Shown piece by piece: positions 7,178-9,377 of a stretch of DNA of 9,377 nt. The translations under genes and the position numbers were made by a program. The stretch comes from Clostridia bacterium (GTDB lineage Bacteria > Bacillota > Clostridia > TANB77 > CAG-508). The stretch is taken from assembly GCA_900752095.1 (NCBI GenBank), contig CAADUD010000122.1:1-9377 (forward strand), given 5' to 3'. Each line of letters starts with the position of its first letter. Position 1 is the first letter of the stretch. The notes beneath the pieces were generated by a model. The model saw only the letters and a program-made list of their open reading frames with translations, was not told where the DNA came from and did not search any database.

Positions 7178-7480
7178 TTGATATACTATAACCATCAATA
7201 TACTTTGAGTCAAAATGAAAAAGAAGAGCTAAAAGCAGTAATAGAAAAAATACCCAAAAAGGAACGGGAAGAAGCTACTATTTTGGCAACAGATTTAAGA
7301 AGTTCCCATTATCTCGTTCAAATAATGTGGGGCAACTTTTTCACAGACGAATACCTATCCATAACGGGTAGAACAGCCGATGTCATAGCAACAATTCTCA
7401 ACAATACCATGAATTATGATATACCTTTGAAAGAATTTTGCAAAACATATGCTCAAGAGTTGTATTTAAAACTTTTTTAA
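7178..7480 (+). CDS. Hypothetical protein, about 100 residues, probable TTG start
   Basis: I do not recognise this protein. The frame is open from TTG 7163, but TTG 7178 is preferred because the G-rich site GGGGGAAAG (7165-7173) lies just upstream with normal spacing, whereas 7163 has no site; there is no in-frame ATG nearby. The product is soluble and probably mostly helical: a charged N-terminal part (SQNEKEELKAVIEKIPKKEREEA), a middle segment HYLVQIMWGNFFTDEYL, and a C-terminal helix LKEFCKTYAQELYLKLF. It has its own strong promoter and a dedicated terminator, but no terminator separates it from pheT, so pheST read-through would also express it. Convergent with the arginase gene. A real gene is likely given promoter, site and terminator; the function is unknown and a regulatory or toxin/antitoxin-like role would be a guess. 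Confidence 0.7.
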   Translation: MIYYNHQYTLSQNEKEELKAVIEKIPKKEREEATILATDLRSSHYLVQIMWGNFFTDEYLSITGRTADVIATILNNTMNYDIPLKEFCKTYAQELYLKLF

Positions 7481-7485
7481 CAAAA

Positions 7486-7519
7486 AAAATAACTATCTGC
7501 TGACCCAGATAGTTATTTT
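7486..7519. terminator. Bidirectional terminator between the small gene and arginase
   Basis: AAAATAACTATCTG (7486-7499) and CAGATAGTTATTTT (7506-7519) are perfect 14-bp arms around loop CTGACC. On the plus strand TATATTTTTT follows; on the minus strand the arm ends in eight consecutive T. It therefore serves both convergent genes. Confidence 0.9.
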
Positions 7520-7548
7520 ATATATTTTTTTCTATAAAAAATAGTAAC

Positions 7549-8589
7549 CTAAAAATTTTCAATCCACTTTGTTAAAATGTGTTTTGCAATATTTTTAGTA
7601 ACATCATTTTTATCTAAAGTAGGATTATATTCTACTAAATCAGCAGATTTAATACAATCTTTGTATTTTATAATTTCCTCTACTAATTCATAAGTTTGTT
7701 CTAAGTTAATTCCATCTTTAGCTGGAATAGAAACACCAGGTGCTACTTGTGGGTCTATTAAGTCTAAATCAAAACTAATATGTACACCATTCGTTCCATT
7801 AGAGGCAATAGCAAAAGCCTTTTTTAAAATTTGTTCTATACCATATTTACGAATGGCTTTTGTAGAAAACACAGTAACTCCTGCATCTAAAACATTTCCC
7901 CATTCCCATGGGTCAATATCTCTACCACCAACTATAACCGCATTTTTAGGATTATAAAATGGTCCCTGATGGAATGGTGATAAAATAGATTTTTCGTAAT
8001 GGGTTGCTACAGCTAGTGGAAGTCCATGTAAATTTCCAGTAACAGAAGTTTCATAGGTATTATAATCTGCATGAGAATCGAACCAAATAATTCCTAAATT
8101 TTCGTGTTTTTGAATAGAAGCTAAGCTAGATCCAATGGCAACAATATGGTCACCACCGACAGTTAGTGGGAATTGGCTTTTATCAATTACATTACCAACT
8201 GTTTGATATAATTTTTCATTAAAAATGTCAATTTCCTCTAAATTTCTTTTTTCTTGTATAGAATCTAATGCTTTTACTGCCAAAACCAAATCATGCATTT
8301 TTTTATCATAAGCTTTTTTCTCTTCTAAATTCATAGGGTCTTCAAAATGTAAGTCATGCATAGCAAGTAACAAAGATTGAAATTCTGTTACGAAATCATC
8401 TATACTTTTTTTGCTCGTTTTGACTTCTCTAACATTTACTTCTTCCTTATGCTCTTCGTTTTGAATCGTATAAGTATTAGCTATATTTTCAGACTTTAAG
8501 TCCTTGGTTAGCATCAAGGCCCCTTGTGAAGCTCCGTTAACATGCAAACCTAAATCTGTACATGCATTAATAATTGCTATTTTTTTCAT
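7549..8589 (-). CDS. Arginase-family ureohydrolase, probable arginase (RocF-like)
   Basis: 346 residues. Ureohydrolases are cytoplasmic binuclear-manganese enzymes; arginase turns L-arginine into ornithine and urea. All metal motifs are present: GGDH (His148), DSHAD (Asp171, His173, Asp175) and SFDLDLIDP (Asp274, Asp276). The stretch NTYETSVTGNLHGLPLAV and the end EYNPTLDKNDVTKNIA match bacterial arginase (B. subtilis RocF: NTLETSPSGNIHGMPLAV, EVNP..D) better than agmatinase or formimidoylglutamase. Two oddities: it is about 50 residues longer than RocF, the extra material lying N-terminal to GGDH (about residues 45-130, highly charged), and the usual G-x-D-x-GP loop near residue 15 reads HVNGASQGAL. 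AAAGG (8601-8605) lies 11 bases before the ATG. It stands alone, with its own promoter and terminator and no arginine-pathway neighbours in view. The family is certain, arginase activity likely. Confidence 0.88.
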   Translation of the reverse strand: MKKIAIINACTDLGLHVNGASQGALMLTKDLKSENIANTYTIQNEEHKEEVNVREVKTSKKSIDDFVTEFQSLLLAMHDLHFEDPMNLEEKKAYDKKMHDLVLAVKALDSIQEKRNLEEIDIFNEKLYQTVGNVIDKSQFPLTVGGDHIVAIGSSLASIQKHENLGIIWFDSHADYNTYETSVTGNLHGLPLAVATHYEKSILSPFHQGPFYNPKNAVIVGGRDIDPWEWGNVLDAGVTVFSTKAIRKYGIEQILKKAFAIASNGTNGVHISFDLDLIDPQVAPGVSIPAKDGINLEQTYELVEEIIKYKDCIKSADLVEYNPTLDKNDVTKNIAKHILTKWIENF

Positions 8590-8633
8590 AAATAAATCAA
8601 CCTTTCTTTAAATGTTTTTATTCAACGTTTAAA

Positions 8634-8661
8634 ATTATATCATAAATTTTATAAAAGTCTA
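8634..8661 (-). promoter_or_regulatory. Extended -10 promoter of the arginase gene
   Basis: On the minus strand TAGACT (8656-8661), a 16-base spacer ending in TGA, then a perfect TATAAT (8634-8639). Transcription would start near 8627, about 38 bases before the ATG. Confidence 0.7.
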
Positions 8662-8667
8662 GATAGT

Positions 8668-8684
8668 ATTTACAGTTTGTAAAT
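8668..8684. promoter_or_regulatory. Palindrome next to the arginase -35, possible operator
   Basis: ATTTACA-GTT-TGTAAAT is a perfect 7-bp inverted repeat seven bases upstream of the -35 hexamer, where an activator or repressor dimer could bind. It does not clearly match an ARG box. No U tract follows and no gene ends here, so it is not a terminator. Confidence 0.35.
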
Positions 8685-8770
8685 TTCTTGTTATTCAATA
8701 AGGTATTGAGGGAAAAATGGCTAATTGTAAAAGTAAAATGTTAAAGAAAAAAATAAAAACAGAAAAATAG

Positions 8771-8799
8771 TTGCATTTTGAATGTAGCTAGTATAAAAT
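8771..8799 (+). promoter_or_regulatory. Weak promoter candidate upstream of the AG-repeat ORF
   Basis: TTGCAT (8771-8776), 17 bases, TAAAAT (8794-8799). The -10 matches five of six positions, the -35 only three. It lies 40 bases before the short ORF; in sequence this rich in A/T such matches occur by chance. Confidence 0.3.
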
Positions 8800-8838
8800 A
8801 AAAATATACTTAAAAATAAAAAAATAGGAGAAAAACAA

Positions 8839-8898
8839 ATGAACCAGCAAAAGCTTGAAATAGTAAGAGAGAGAGAGAGAGAGAGAGTTAGTATTTAA
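8839..8898 (+). CDS. Short ORF with an (AG)11 tract, possibly phase-variable
   Basis: ATG 8839 is preceded by AGGAG (8826-8830) at an ideal 8-base spacing. In the present form it encodes 19 residues, MNQQKLEIVRERERERVSI, stopping at TAA 8896-8898 just after the AG tract. If the tract had one more AG unit (or two fewer), translation would enter a frame that stays open from 8888 to TAA 9005-9007, giving about 56 residues with an Arg-Glu repeat, a short hydrophobic patch (LSLLFVIP) and a basic tail (KYRKIKDELYLKKYNSS). The other remaining frame stops at once. The last codons are encoded by the 16-bp hairpin. I do not recognise the peptide; it may be a contingency ORF, a decayed remnant, or chance. 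Confidence 0.3.
   Translation: MNQQKLEIVRERERERVSI
8866..8887. repeat. Pure dinucleotide repeat, (AG)11
   Basis: Twenty-two uninterrupted bases of AG. Tracts of this length slip during replication, changing copy number by whole units. It is the only simple-sequence repeat of this size in the window and sits eight codons into the short ORF after its start region, directly before the frame's stop. Confidence 0.97.
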
Positions 8899-8969
8899 GC
8901 CAACAACCGTAAAAAACTTGAGTTTATTATTTGTTATACCAAAATTATATGTCAAGTATAGAAAAATAA

Positions 8970-9005
8970 AAGATGAATTATACTTAAAAAAGTATAATTC
9001 ATCTT
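8970..9005. repeat. Perfect 16-bp inverted repeat with 4-base loop
   Basis: AAGATGAATTATACTT (8970-8985) and AAGTATAATTCATCTT (8990-9005) are separated by AAAA. On the plus strand the stem is followed by AAAATTTTGC, a poor U tract; on the minus strand by TTTATTTTTC, more terminator-like, although no minus-strand gene is visible to the right. It may terminate an unseen antisense transcript, stabilise the 3' end of the short AG-repeat transcript, or isolate the pilin-like gene. Confidence 0.6.
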
Positions 9006-9011
9006 AAAATT

Positions 9012-9040
9012 TTGCTTACAAAGAAATAAAAAGATAGCAT
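9012..9040 (+). promoter_or_regulatory. Promoter candidate of the pilin-like gene
   Basis: TTGCTT (9012-9017), 17 bases, TAGCAT (9035-9040). Both boxes are moderate. It directly follows the hairpin and lies 60 bases before the start codon. Confidence 0.4.
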
Positions 9041-9099
9041 ATTGAAATAAAATATTAAATAAAAAGTGGAAAATAATAAAATAAGGAGGAAAAAGGAAG

Positions 9100-9354
9100 A
9101 TGAAAAAAACACAAGAAAAATGGCAAAGAAAATTCAGAAGAAAAATAGAAAATTTACAAAGTAATAAAAAAGAACAAGGTATAACTTTAATCGCTTTAGT
9201 AGTAACTATAGTGGTTTTGTTAATATTAGGAGGGATCACCATCAACATGTTATTTAGCAATGGGGGAATATTTAAAACAGCCCAAGATGCAGCAAATGCA
9301 TGGAATGAGGCAACGGTAAATGAACAAGAAAGTTTAAACAATATAGCAGACTAA
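9100..9354 (+). CDS. Type IV pilin-like protein, N-terminal segment, apparently truncated
   Basis: AAGGAGGA (9083-9090) precedes ATG 9100 at normal spacing. Residues 1-26 are a long basic leader ending KKEQ; Gly27 followed by ITLIALVVTIVVLLILGGI (28-46) is the prepilin-type cleavage and methylation segment, which serves as the membrane helix. Residues 56-84 are an amphipathic helix (GIFKTAQDAANAWNEATVNEQ) of the kind found after it in many clostridial secreted pseudopilin-like proteins. Position +5 of the mature form is Ala rather than the usual Glu, common in this clostridial group but unlike assembled major pilins. At 84 residues the protein is short: it stops at TAA 9352, and the same frame continues open (IGNLVNG) to the window end, suggesting a nonsense change in a longer gene. 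No pilus assembly genes are in view. The N-terminal type is clear, the role unknown. Confidence 0.75.
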   Translation: MKKTQEKWQRKFRRKIENLQSNKKEQGITLIALVVTIVVLLILGGITINMLFSNGGIFKTAQDAANAWNEATVNEQESLNNIAD

Positions 9355-9377
9355 ATAGGAAATTTAGTAAATGGACA

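Larger units (their letters stand above)
8590..9099. other. 510-base stretch without a confident gene
   Basis: Apart from the arginase promoter region this A/T-rich stretch holds a weak plus-strand promoter candidate, a short ORF with a good ribosome binding site containing an (AG)11 tract, a perfect 16-bp hairpin and the putative promoter of the pilin-like gene, each listed separately. I see no RNA gene, transposase remnant or long direct repeat in it. Confidence 0.6.

Noticed and set aside
8717..8770. A 17-residue ORF (MANCKSKMLKKKIKTEK) with GAGGG four bases before the ATG.
   Set aside because: The site is close to the ATG, the peptide is almost all Lys-rich low-complexity as expected from A-rich DNA, and no promoter or structure supports it.
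8952..9341. 129-codon minus-strand open frame opposite the pilin-like gene.
   Set aside because: It is antisense to a recognisable coding region, has low-complexity Phe/Leu-rich content expected from A-rich DNA, and no ribosome binding site was noted. A hairpin with a minus-strand U tract lies within it, which argues at most for an antisense RNA.

Overview
The window comes from a low-GC (about 30% by eye) Gram-positive bacterium, most likely a member of the Clostridia. The grounds are the strong A/T bias at third codon positions, consensus-like Shine-Dalgarno sites, a T-box riboswitch in front of phenylalanyl-tRNA synthetase, and a pilin-like protein with the ITLIALVVTIVVLLIL-type N-terminus common in Clostridia. 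A species cannot be named from sequence alone.

Layout. (1) 1-749: the 3' half of rarA (AAA+ ATPase of stalled-fork metabolism) and its terminator. (2) 754-1193, minus strand: a 112-codon orphan gene with a GTG start, its own good promoter and a terminator that overlaps its stop codon. (3) 1196-2952, minus strand: a membrane operon, promoter - NfeD-like protein - paraslipin/SPFH protein - terminator. (4) 3088-7064, plus strand: an extended -10 promoter, a phenylalanine-specific T-box leader (specifier UUC, antiterminator, terminator), then pheS and pheT. The two subunits form the alpha2beta2 phenylalanyl-tRNA synthetase, and the leader opens transcription when uncharged tRNA-Phe accumulates. 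(5) 7066-7519: a near-consensus promoter two bases after the pheT stop, a structured 5' leader, an unrecognised protein of about 100 residues with a probable TTG start, and a bidirectional terminator shared with (6) 7549-8684, minus strand: an arginase-family gene with an extended -10 promoter and a palindrome beside its -35. (7) 8685-9099: a gene-poor stretch with a pure (AG)11 tract inside a short ORF that has a good ribosome binding site, and a perfect 16-bp hairpin. (8) 9100 to the end: a pilin-like N-terminal segment that meets an in-frame TAA near the window edge.

Most of the window is ordinary core genome. The items most worth a second look are the (AG)11 tract, where one extra repeat unit would turn a 19-codon ORF into a 56-codon ORF; the exactly complementary six-base loops of the 5' hairpin and the 3' terminator flanking the small gene after pheT; and the apparent nonsense codon in the pilin-like gene. 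No CRISPR array, transposase, tRNA or rRNA gene was seen.
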